Source: Alphaproteobacteria bacterium
GTDB lineage: Bacteria; Pseudomonadota; Alphaproteobacteria; RF32; CAG-239
Length of the DNA stretch: 11,849 nucleotides
Reading direction: 5' to 3'
Assembly (NCBI GenBank): GCA_017650255.1
Contig: JAGCFG010000051.1
Location: forward strand, 1 to 11,849
The position numbers and the translations under genes were made by a program. The notes below the pieces were generated by a model. That model did no database searches and had not been told where the DNA came from. It saw only the letters and a list, made by a program, of their open reading frames with translations. Positions 6,003-11,849 of the stretch are shown here, piece after piece (the first letter of the stretch is position 1; each line of letters begins with the position of its first letter).

Positions 6003-6836
6003 TTATTGTACACTCCGGTAGTTATTGGCTGATTTTCCAAATTGGTACTCAATTCCAAGTCCAATCCTAAAGTTGTGTCTCCAGCACTTCATATAGGTAT
6101 CGTCTAGCACGACACCATCGACCTCCACATAGGAGGAGAATGTTGTGGTGTAGGTACGATAACCGGCTTCTGCAAAAATACGAAGGCCACCCATCAGCTG
6201 GCGCCATTCCAAACGGATTTCTCCGCCGAATGTTAATCCAGCCGTCGTCCCTGAATAATAGCTTTCATCGAAAACTATGTACTCAGTCTCAAAGGGTTTG
6301 CCTGAAATAACCTTTCTATCTTGGTAGCCAATACAGGCACCAAGATCGATGCGCCATACCTCTTCTTTTTTATTGAAGAGGACAGGAACTACTCTGGCAG
6401 TGAACAACCCATACCAAGCTGGGTATTTATCACCTGCTTGGAAGGAGTTGCCCACCTGGCTGTTGCCCATCGTTACAGAAAAGTCACAACGGTGACCAAT
6501 CCAGCCTATTCCGGCCTGGACATCGTAGCCATTGACGTTGGTCTCCGGGTTTTTGAAATCGATGTCCCAGCTCCAGCCTCCCTTTGCTACGATGTAGAAA
6601 CCGTCGACTTGGCGGCCGGCCCAGTACCGTTTCGTGGTATTGGACGCTGAGTCGTAGATAATCAAGACGCTATGGTCATTTCTTGTACCGAACAGCTTTG
6701 CGCCGTCTCGGTAATCCACCCATTCGGGTAGCCCCCAAGCAACGTATTTTTCAACGCTGTCCGGGACCTGTGCGAAGGCGCCGGAAATAGCGCACATCAG
6801 CACAATAACTAGTAAATATTTTTTTGAGTTTTTCAT
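6003..6836 (-). CDS. predicted outer-membrane beta-barrel protein, Bacteroidota-like
   Basis: The 277-residue protein has a clear signal peptide (MKNSKKYLLVIVLMCAISGAFA, split after residue 22). Its remainder alternates aromatic/hydrophobic and polar residues in beta-strand fashion, with repeated Gly-x-Gly turns (VQAGIGWIG, GLTFGGEIRLEW, FRIGLGIEYQF). The last strand ends in Phe followed by a short tail, as in small outer-membrane barrels. The family is unassigned; proteins of this style are common in Bacteroidota. The ATG at 6836 has no Shine-Dalgarno sequence, only A-rich DNA, unlike most neighbours. Base composition is higher in G+C (frequent ATC, GTG, ACC). It follows the large lipoprotein gene on the same strand across a 160-base gap that holds a hairpin. 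Function unknown. Confidence 0.8.
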   Translation of the reverse strand: MKNSKKYLLVIVLMCAISGAFAQVPDSVEKYVAWGLPEWVDYRDGAKLFGTRNDHSVLIIYDSASNTTKRYWAGRQVDGFYIVAKGGWSWDIDFKNPETNVNGYDVQAGIGWIGHRCDFSVTMGNSQVGNSFQAGDKYPAWYGLFTARVVPVLFNKKEEVWRIDLGACIGYQDRKVISGKPFETEYIVFDESYYSGTTAGLTFGGEIRLEWRQLMGGLRIFAEAGYRTYTTTFSSYVEVDGVVLDDTYMKCWRHNFRIGLGIEYQFGKSANNYRSVQ

Positions 6837-6896
6837 TTTTTCAAAGATTTTGATGAAACGATGTTTGATTAAAATAGGAAATTTTTTTGATTGAAA

Positions 6897-6967
6897 TAAA
6901 AAATCCCTTAGAGCCGCGCGGTCAGAAAATGTGCATTTGCATCAAATTCCGAAAGGCGGCTCAAGGG
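6897..6967 (-). terminator. long-loop hairpin between the two foreign-looking genes, possible terminator
   Basis: CCCTT+GAGCCGC (6905-6909, 6911-6917; A6910 bulged) pairs with GCGGCTC+AAGGG (6956-6967), a 12-base-pair stem around a 38-base loop. On the minus strand it is followed by ATTTTTTATTT, as in a terminator. The loop itself contains a TGCA..TGCA dyad. It could end or attenuate transcription from the 762-residue gene, or be a structured intercistronic element that protects mRNA. Confidence 0.5.
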
Positions 6968-6996
6968 TAATAAAAAAACCGTATTAAATGAAGAAT

Positions 6997-9285
6997 TTAG
7001 TGCAGTTGGCACTGAGCTGTCACTTCCTCTCCCTGATTATTTGCGTTGTAGCAAATGGTGATAACACCATTGCTAATGCTATAATACTGATGGGAGGGGA
7101 TTGGGTGGTAATCGTAGCCAATGTTCAAAATAAGAGCGTTGGCTCTCTGAACAGAGTGGCTATGAGCCGGTGTGCCATCGTAGCTGTATGTCCATGCAGT
7201 GTAACCACTGTTTGGAGTGATAGCTGCCGGCCACCATTTTCCACTGAAGTACACGCCAGAATACCATGCACCGGGAGCATAGACTTGGTCCACTCCATGC
7301 GCTGCGGCATCAGCTGCCGTGAACGCGTAGATCAGGTTCAAGTCCGGAATGCCATTCGGCGCCATGACCACGCCGTGTTCATATTTGAACACGATCATGT
7401 CCATGAATTGTGCTCCAACGCTCATCTGGACTCTGGTGTAGCAAGCTTCCAGCGGGTTGCCTAACCATTCCGGAGTAATTCTCGGAATGGAGTTCAGCGC
7501 GCGCACCTCAGCCGTACCGGCATATTGGTGGTTGTGCTGGTTAAAGCTGGTCGTCATATACTGGGTCCAGATCTTTCTGAGATAGGTCGTATTCTGCGAC
7601 GTAATCTCTCCAAGATCGTCAGTATATGAACCACTAGAAACGTAACAAGAGTAGGTGCTATACGGCATGTCATAATTTAATGGATTATAAATCGCTTTTT
7701 CATAGGTCAAAACCCATGTCAAAGTGAAAACCGCACAGTTGATGCTGGCGGTCTGACGATATTTCCTTTTCAGGAACTCACCGTCAGTATATTCCGTTAC
7801 GAACTCCTCGGGTCCCATGGTCACTTGGCCCACGACACCGACATTATCGAAACTCTCGGTGATAAACGGTCCTTCTGCAGGGCACGTCACCGTGTTCTGC
7901 AGATTGATATCCTTGTTAAAGGGAGTTCCGGTGCTGCCATCACTGTAGACAGGACGCAGTTTTAACCATGAATTATTTGTGTTCTCGTTGACATATGTCA
8001 AACCAGAAGACACAACTTCATAGTGGTCAAGCGTCGGGTCTACCGGGGGAACCACCTGGCTTTCCACCAACACCGTAGTGCGGATAGGAGCCGTACCAGA
8101 TACGCCGTTGATAGAAGCAGAAATCGTGTTCACAACTCTTTTTCTATCATAGCCGTTCTGGGCTGACAGATCCTCAACATTGTAAGACTCGTGGAAGTTG
8201 GTGTAAGAAGGCGTCTGAATCTGGAAGGTATATGTACCATCGGTCCAGACCAACTCGAACCAACCGAAGGAAGATGTCCGAGTAAAGATTGAAGTGCCAA
8301 CACCATAAGTGATGGCCTTGTCAGTCACTTGGAAGTGACCTTCGGTGGTGCTTCCAGTAGTGTAGACATCACTGGTCACAGGGGTGCTGTGAGTGAAGTC
8401 GAAGCTACTGGCGTACATTGAGGAATCGCCGGGGATGTAAACCGGGCAGTTACGCGTGATGCTTTCCTCGTCGATTTGATCCGGTAGTCCATTGTAGTGG
8501 CTTGCGATTTTCACATCAACTCGGGCGCGTGTAACGAACCCGAAGCTGTTGTAGGAAACCGGTGTCCAGATGGCGCTAACCAAATCTTTACCGGTAAATT
8601 CATGCGTACCCTTCTCGCGTTTAAGCGTTTTGTTGCCCTCCACGAGGGAAGTTGCATCTCCCCTCGTGAGATCATAGCGAGAAGTGATTCTCGTGTAATC
8701 CCACGTTCCGTCACTTCCTGCTTCAGCTGTGGAAAAATCCTTGTAGCTGAGGCTGGCATTGATGGGAGGAACCGGCACAGTCATACCCCACAAGAATGCA
8801 TATCCCGTGGTTTCAGTATGTTTTAAAGTGAAATGGAAATTATCCATACCATTTTCAATGGTGTAGGAGTATGTATCATTATATTTTGCCACATACTGTC
8901 TCAAGTGGAAAATTTCGTTAAAAACGTACTCATCAAGTGAATCAACACCATCGGAGGTGAAATTCACATGATTTACGGGAAGTGTACCTAAGGTGGTGTC
9001 CTCGGGGAAGATTTCTGTGGAAGATGGTAGTGGAACCATATGGTCAACCACAGTGCCGTCCTCGTGCTCGGCATGGAAATGCCCGAGGTTGGCAGTGACG
9101 CGGATGAACCAGGCAAAGCCATGGTCACCCTGGATTACTACCGTGTCTGTTCCTGAGGGAACAGCTTTGGTGTGTCCTACATACCGGCTTTCGCCTTTGT
9201 TGCAAGCCTGGAAAAAACCTGCAAGCATTACTGTGGCAATGCACATTATCATGTACAGAGTGCCAATTGTCTTAATTTTTTTCAT
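6997..9285 (-). CDS. large surface/periplasmic lipoprotein of unknown function, Bacteroidota-like
   Basis: The 762-residue product starts MKKIKTIGTLYMIMC and has a lipoprotein signal ending FQAC, with Cys28 as the predicted lipidated residue, in the style of Bacteroidota. The mature protein is rich in Thr, Ser, Tyr, Trp and Asp, with beta-sandwich-like stretches and no transmembrane helix. A compact aromatic-rich region (WYSGVYFSGKWWPAAITP, SYDGTPAHSHS, NIGYDYHPIPSHQYYSISNG) lies near the C terminus. I see no catalytic motif. The first ATG is at 9285; an upstream TTG at 9309 would add 8 residues that spoil the signal's N terminus. No Shine-Dalgarno sequence precedes it. The neighbouring gene encodes a barrel protein, so the pair may form an outer-membrane assembly. 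That pairing is inference. Confidence 0.82.
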   Translation of the reverse strand: MKKIKTIGTLYMIMCIATVMLAGFFQACNKGESRYVGHTKAVPSGTDTVVIQGDHGFAWFIRVTANLGHFHAEHEDGTVVDHMVPLPSSTEIFPEDTTLGTLPVNHVNFTSDGVDSLDEYVFNEIFHLRQYVAKYNDTYSYTIENGMDNFHFTLKHTETTGYAFLWGMTVPVPPINASLSYKDFSTAEAGSDGTWDYTRITSRYDLTRGDATSLVEGNKTLKREKGTHEFTGKDLVSAIWTPVSYNSFGFVTRARVDVKIASHYNGLPDQIDEESITRNCPVYIPGDSSMYASSFDFTHSTPVTSDVYTTGSTTEGHFQVTDKAITYGVGTSIFTRTSSFGWFELVWTDGTYTFQIQTPSYTNFHESYNVEDLSAQNGYDRKRVVNTISASINGVSGTAPIRTTVLVESQVVPPVDPTLDHYEVVSSGLTYVNENTNNSWLKLRPVYSDGSTGTPFNKDINLQNTVTCPAEGPFITESFDNVGVVGQVTMGPEEFVTEYTDGEFLKRKYRQTASINCAVFTLTWVLTYEKAIYNPLNYDMPYSTYSCYVSSGSYTDDLGEITSQNTTYLRKIWTQYMTTSFNQHNHQYAGTAEVRALNSIPRITPEWLGNPLEACYTRVQMSVGAQFMDMIVFKYEHGVVMAPNGIPDLNLIYAFTAADAAAHGVDQVYAPGAWYSGVYFSGKWWPAAITPNSGYTAWTYSYDGTPAHSHSVQRANALILNIGYDYHPIPSHQYYSISNGVITICYNANNQGEEVTAQCQLH

Positions 9286-9350
9286 TTTGTTGGGATTTTT
9301 ATTAAACAATATATTTATTTCTGAAAAAAATTTTACCCTATAAATTTAAC

Positions 9351-9383
9351 CAAAACTATCCTTTCACTTTCAATTTAGTCAAA
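9351..9383 (-). promoter_or_regulatory. Bacteroidota-type promoter upstream of the large lipoprotein
   Basis: On the minus strand TTTG (9383-9380) is followed after 21 bases by TAGTTTTG (9358-9351), which matches the Bacteroidota -7 element TAnnTTTG exactly, with the -33 TTTG at a permitted distance. The expected start gives a leader of about 60 bases before the ATG at 9285. Short AT-rich motifs can occur by chance, but the full two-part match at the right place agrees with the origin suggested by the proteins. Confidence 0.6.
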
Positions 9384-9598
9384 AAATGAAAAGTGCTTTT
9401 CAATAATATTAGTAGAATATATATAATAAAATAATTTTTTATGTGAAAAGTGTAGCATAAATATTTATAAATATCAAGTGTTTTTTGACAAAAATTTTTA
9501 TCGACAAAAATGATTTTTGTAAGGGAAAATATTAGCAAATGTTATGCCTCAGAGGACAAATGTCAGAGGTCACGGCAACTACTGCTTTTGTGATAAAT

Positions 9599-9648
9599 AA
9601 AAAGTCGAAGATCCCTTGACCCAAAACTGCGTTTTTGGAGGGATGACA
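9599..9648 (+). repeat. hairpin repeat copy R1
   Basis: The tag AAAAAGTCGAAG is followed by outer arm ATCCCT (9611-9616), bulge TGA (9617-9619), inner stem 9620-9627 with 9631-9638 (7 of 8 pairs, one C-T mismatch), a 3-base loop, outer arm AGGGAT (9639-9644, perfect) and GACA. The CCAAAA/TTTTTGG inner stem resembles L3. Confidence 0.85.
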
Positions 9649-9657
9649 TTGCTTTTT

Positions 9658-9709
9658 AAAAGTCGAAGATCGCTGGAATTTTTCGACTTATCGAAAAATA
9701 GCGATGACA
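9658..9709 (+). repeat. hairpin repeat copy R2
   Basis: The tag AAAAGTCGAAG is followed by outer arm ATCGCT (9669-9674), bulge GGA (9675-9677), a perfect 9-base inner stem (9678-9686 with 9691-9699), a 4-base loop, outer arm AGCGAT (9700-9705) and GACA. It lies head-to-tail with R1, separated by about ten bases (TTGCTTTTT). Confidence 0.85.
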
Positions 9710-9725
9710 CTTATTTTTGGGGCAC

Positions 9726-9758
9726 AAAAAAACTCCGGCTTTGCGGTCGGAGTTTTTT
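9726..9758 (-). terminator. terminator of the rplM-rpsI operon
   Basis: ACTCCG (9732-9737) pairs with CGGAGT (9748-9753), and the flanking A6 (9726-9731) and T run extend the stem. Both strands carry a T tract after the hairpin, so it can work in both directions. It lies 22 bases past the rpsI stop. Confidence 0.85.
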
Positions 9759-9780
9759 GGATTTTGAAAGCAAACAAATA

Positions 9781-10251
9781 TTAACGTTTGCTGAATTGGT
9801 AAGAACGGCGGGCTTTGGCGAGACCGTATTTTTTACGTTCTACAACGCGGTCATCACGTGTTAAGAAGCCTGCTTTCTTCAATACTGCGCGCAATTCCGG
9901 CTCATATTCGTTCAAAGCCTTGGAAATGCCGTGTTTGATGGCGCCGGCTTGGCCGGAAAGTCCGCCACCGCTAACGGTGCAAACTACATCAAACTCGTTT
10001 ACGCGGTTGGTAACCTCAAACGGTTGGTTGATTACCATTTTCAAAACAGGACGAGCAAAATATTCGTCGATGTTCTTTGAATTTACGGTAATGTTGCCTT
10101 TTCCTGGTTTGATCCATACGCGAGCAACAGCATCTTTTCTCTTGCCTGTGGCATAAGCGCGGCCGAATTTGTCGCGGTTAGATTTGCGTGCCTCGGTTTT
10201 TTCTTCTTTGGCAACAGATTTGATTTCTTTTAATGATTCTACTTTAGCCAT
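9781..10251 (-). CDS. rpsI: 30S ribosomal protein S9 (uS9)
   Basis: S9 binds 16S rRNA in the head of the small subunit, and its C-terminal tail reaches the P-site tRNA. The 156-residue protein has the core from [20 protein letters not shown] (about 33-52) to the tail ending RRSYQFSKR, including [16 protein letters not shown] and the family's SKR end. An N-terminal extension of about 30 charged residues is typical of alphaproteobacteria. The ATG overlaps the rplM stop (TAATG), with AGGAG ten bases upstream inside rplM, so translation is coupled. Base use matches the chromosomal background, not the nearby foreign-looking segment. Confidence 0.98.
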   Translation of the reverse strand: MAKVESLKEIKSVAKEEKTEARKSNRDKFGRAYATGKRKDAVARVWIKPGKGNITVNSKNIDEYFARPVLKMVINQPFEVTNRVNEFDVVCTVSGGGLSGQAGAIKHGISKALNEYEPELRAVLKKAGFLTRDDRVVERKKYGLAKARRSYQFSKR

Positions 10252-10718
10252 TAGAGTGCACTCCTCTGATTCTTGGGGTTTTGGGCGGCAATATCCAACA
10301 CAACCGGATTTTGGGCTGCGTGAGGATGATTTTCACCGGCATAAACTTTGAGTTTTGTCATTTGCTGACGACCAAGAGGGTTGCGAGAAATCATTCTTTC
10401 TACCGCTTTTTCGATCACACGACCGGGGAATTTGCCAGCCAAAATTTTGGCAGGAGTCGTTTCTTTGATGCCGCCAATCCAACCGGTGTGTCTGTAGTAG
10501 ACTTTGTCGGTCAGTTTTTTGCCGGTCAATCTAACTTTGTCAGCATTGATAACGATGACATAATCGCCGCAGTCGAGATTGGGGGTGTAGTATGGTTTGT
10601 GCTTGCCACGCAAAATTTTTGCAACTTCGGCTGCCAAACGGCCCAATACAACGCCTTGTGCGTCAACTACGTACCACTTTCTTTCAATATCAGACGGTTT
10701 TGTAGCATAAGTGTTCAT
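10251..10718 (-). CDS. rplM: 50S ribosomal protein L13 (uL13)
   Basis: L13 is an early-assembly protein of the large subunit. The 155-residue product reads [15 protein letters not shown] and contains the family signatures [45 protein letters not shown] and [12 protein letters not shown]. The N-terminal KPSDIERKW is alphaproteobacterial in style. The frame stays open to 10799, but the start at 10718 is chosen because it begins the conserved protein, follows GAGAG, and lies downstream of the promoter at 10759-10786. It is transcribed together with rpsI. Confidence 0.98.
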   Translation of the reverse strand: MNTYATKPSDIERKWYVVDAQGVVLGRLAAEVAKILRGKHKPYYTPNLDCGDYVIVINADKVRLTGKKLTDKVYYRHTGWIGGIKETTPAKILAGKFPGRVIEKAVERMISRNPLGRQQMTKLKVYAGENHPHAAQNPVVLDIAAQNPKNQRSAL

Positions 10719-10758
10719 ATTTTCTCTCTTTTTATAAATATGGGTTAAATTCTCGGCT

Positions 10759-10786
10759 AATATACACAAAGTTTTTTGCTTGTCAA
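10759..10786 (-). promoter_or_regulatory. strong sigma70-type promoter of rplM-rpsI
   Basis: On the minus strand a consensus TTGACA (10786-10781) is followed after 16 bases by TATATT (10764-10759). The -10 ends 40 bases before the rplM ATG, leaving a leader of about 34 bases. I see no obvious L13-binding structure in that leader. Confidence 0.75.
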
Positions 10787-10823
10787 TATAAAAAAACACA
10801 AAAAATCAAATAAATATTATATA

Positions 10824-10837
10824 GGTATTATAATACC
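10824..10837. promoter_or_regulatory. 14-bp perfect palindrome containing TATAAT
   Basis: GGTATTATAATACC is a perfect inverted repeat with a consensus -10 hexamer (10829-10834) at its centre. It sits 38 bases upstream of the rplM -35 box and 11 bases before an ATG at 10848 on the plus strand. It could be an operator or the -10 of a very short-leader transcript. No good -35 is found at 16-18 bases. Confidence 0.35.
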
Positions 10838-10847
10838 GCTCGTTAAT

Positions 10848-11039
10848 ATGCTGTTTTTGCTGGATTACATCGCTGAGACGGAATTTTTGAATTCTCGATT
10901 GTTTGCGCGCGCCAGAGCCAGAAGTTTGTGGAACCGATTTGTTGTTTTGTATGGAATTTCAATTTCTGAAGGTTTGTTTTCTATAAAACAAATAACAAAT
11001 TGGTTAGCAACTAAAGTTTTTTGCCACGGGGCAATGTGA
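10848..11039 (+). CDS. doubtful short open frame, possible 5' part of a broken gene
   Basis: The frame of 63 residues begins MLFLLDYIAETEF, has a basic middle (RLFARARARSLW) and ends shortly after a T6 run (11017-11022). No Shine-Dalgarno sequence precedes the ATG. The frame is longer (from 10776) only by running through the rplM promoter. I recognise nothing in it. It matters mainly because removing one T from the T6 run would join it to the coding-looking frame at 11008-11298. Confidence 0.2.
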   Translation: MLFLLDYIAETEFLNSRLFARARARSLWNRFVVLYGISISEGLFSIKQITNWLATKVFCHGAM

Positions 11040-11298
11040 GCTCATCGAAAATGAGGAAAATTTTGTTAAGTTATTTTGCAAAGTTAAGTGGCAAAAAATA
11101 CAAGGTTCAACAATAATCATGAATTCCGATGATTATTCTTCTTTATGGTATTGTACTTATGAAATAAAAGGAATGTTTTCTGATACATGCATAAAAGTCG
11201 AAAAAGTCATATATGAAATAACAAAAAGGGGAAATGAAAAATTATCTACTTCTTACTATTGCATTGCCCCTTCTTCATTCTCATCAGAATCTGATTGA
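11008..11298 (+). pseudogene. start-less coding-like frame for a small cysteine-containing secreted protein
   Basis: The frame opens after a TAG at 11005-11007 and has no ATG, GTG or TTG until an ATG at 11119. Even so, the upstream part reads like protein: QLKFFATGQCELIENEEN, then VKLFCKVKWQKIQG. KFFA before TGQC resembles the end of a signal peptide. Further on are WYCTYEIKG, FSDTCIKVEK and YYCIAPSS, with six cysteines in 96 codons. Either the gene is broken at its 5' end (indel at the T6 run or loss of the signal sequence), or only a 59-residue product from 11119 is made, with a poor ribosome-binding site. The 3' end overlaps the convergent small gene by 15 bases. Confidence 0.45.
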
Positions 11299-11481
11299 GT
11301 GCGCCATTCTCTTAGCCCAATCATTTCTATCCAATCCTACATCTTTGCGATGAACATTATTAACAATACCGTTAACATCTCGATTAGCAATCGCTCTATA
11401 AAGTTTAGGCCAATTTTGTGGTAAAGCATAAGCCTCACTGCAAAATATAACAAATACCAATATAGACAGACTATTTTTCAA
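11284..11481 (-). CDS. small secreted protein with TTG start
   Basis: The 65-residue product has a good signal peptide (residues 1-19, ending CSEAYA), followed by a 46-residue mature part containing NWPKLYRAIANRD and DRNDWAKRM. The only in-frame start after the preceding stop is TTG at 11481-11479, which overlaps the last 11 bases of the upstream gene; GAGG lies about ten bases upstream. This suggests translational coupling. Function unknown. The intact signal peptide argues for a real gene, the short length against certainty. Confidence 0.5.
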   Translation of the reverse strand: MKNSLSILVFVIFCSEAYALPQNWPKLYRAIANRDVNGIVNNVHRKDVGLDRNDWAKRMAHSIRF

Positions 11482-11849
11482 ATTCTCTGAGCCTCATTTC
11501 AACTTTATCCCCATATTCTTGCAATAATTCTTCAAGATCTTCGTCAATTCCTGTTGCATTTATCTGTTCACATCTTATCATATAACAAGAAAGAACATTT
11601 TCTTCATCATCAACTAGATTGCAATCGAAACGAAAATTGTTTGTTTTTTTGATTTTAAAGTTATTGATTATTCCTAAACACCCTGATGAGCCACATTGAA
11701 TTATGGAATAAGGATATCCTTTAATTCCTCCAAGAGTAAATCTTAATGAAAAGTCCTGATATTCGCCATAATATTCACTGGTATAAATTGTATGTTCGGC
11801 GTCTTCATAAGTTTCCTTAATTTTATGAACTAATATACTATCACAAGGC
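11471..11849 (-). CDS. partial cysteine-containing protein, C-terminal 125 residues
   Basis: The frame enters from the right edge and ends with TAG at 11473-11471; no stop interrupts its 125 codons, so it is a real gene lacking its start here. Segments include HTIYTSEYYGEYQDFSLRF, a QCGSSGC motif, FRFDCNLVDDEENVLSC and a charged helical tail (DEDLEELLQEYGDKVEMRLREFEK-like, read in parts). Six cysteines suggest an exported, disulfide-bonded protein, but the N terminus is outside the window. Its end overlaps the TTG start of the small secreted protein, so both are likely in one operon. I do not recognise the family. Confidence 0.75.
   Translation of the reverse strand, partial: PCDSILVHKIKETYEDAEHTIYTSEYYGEYQDFSLRFTLGGIKGYPYSIIQCGSSGCLGIINNFKIKKTNNFRFDCNLVDDEENVLSCYMIRCEQINATGIDEDLEELLQEYGDKVEMRLREFEK

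Larger units (their letters stand above)
9286..9780. other. gene-free AT-rich spacer with promoter, two hairpin repeats and terminator
   Basis: These 495 bases hold the Bacteroidota-type promoter (9351-9383) and a very AT-rich stretch (about 9384-9535) without recognisable genes. A short segment at 9541-9590 has CAGAGG twice, 17 bases apart, of unknown meaning. Two hairpin repeats (9599-9648, 9658-9709) and the rpsI terminator follow. Frames of about 60-80 residues here cross the repeats and show no ribosome-binding sites. Confidence 0.75.

Noticed and set aside
9286..9309. TTG-started extension of the large lipoprotein
   Set aside because: It would place eight Asn/Lys-rich residues before a complete lipoprotein signal that already starts with ATG at 9285.
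9356..9538. 60-residue minus-strand frame upstream of the large lipoprotein
   Set aside because: Very AT-rich DNA with no ribosome-binding site; it includes the predicted promoter and shows no protein-like pattern beyond chance.
5639..9780. Transposon or phage carrying the two foreign-looking genes
   Set aside because: No transposase, integrase, terminal inverted repeats or target-site duplication could be seen; the hairpin repeats are not classical insertion-sequence ends.
9616..9864. 82-residue plus-strand frame
   Set aside because: It runs across two hairpin repeats, a terminator and the antisense of rpsI.
10719..10799. Upstream extension of rplM to 10799
   Set aside because: The extension crosses the promoter, and conserved L13 sequence begins at the ATG at 10718.
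10800..11007. tRNA or other structured RNA in the gap upstream of rplM
   Set aside because: No cloverleaf, CCA end or conserved loop sequence could be found; only the palindrome at 10824-10837 stands out.

Overview
The window looks like chromosomal DNA of an AT-rich alphaproteobacterium, possibly a gut-associated or host-associated lineage known mainly from metagenomes. The affiliation rests on the style of L13 (rplM) and S9 (rpsI), on RecX, ApaG and RarA, and on a small lipoprotein carrying a VEHLFPV-type segment that I associate with alphaproteobacteria. This is my reading of the protein sequences; no database search was possible.

Region by region. (1) 1-3266, minus strand: a compact operon recX > pentapeptide-repeat protein > rarA > an unidentified gene that runs off the left edge and overlaps rarA by ATGA. 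RecX and RarA both act around RecA and stalled forks, so this reads as a recombination and replication-stress operon. A promoter (TTGCCA-N17-TAATAT) precedes recX. (2) 3356-5638: ordinary small genes, namely a lipoprotein (+), a divergent ApaG (-), a secreted protein built from three 23-residue two-cysteine repeats (+), an unrecognised 154-residue protein (+) with a clear terminator, and a TSCPD-domain protein (-). (3) 5639-6002 and 9286-9780 are gene-free stretches holding five copies of a structured hairpin repeat with compensatory changes, plus terminators. (4) Between them, 6003-9285 (minus strand) holds two genes of different character: a 762-residue lipoprotein and a 277-residue predicted outer-membrane barrel. 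Their DNA is richer in G+C, they lack Shine-Dalgarno sequences, and a Bacteroidota-type promoter (TTTG-N21-TAGTTTTG) lies upstream. The best reading is a segment acquired from Bacteroidota. (5) 9781-10718, minus strand: the rplM-rpsI operon with a strong sigma70-type promoter and terminator. (6) 10800-11849: a decayed-looking region of small cysteine-containing, probably secreted proteins. It has a broken plus-strand reading frame, a small TTG-started secreted protein and a partial upstream gene entering from the right edge.

Most notable are the covarying hairpin-repeat family on both sides of the foreign-looking two-gene segment, that segment with its own promoter, and the three-fold cysteine-repeat secreted protein. 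I see no CRISPR array, tRNA, rRNA, transposase or complete mobile element.
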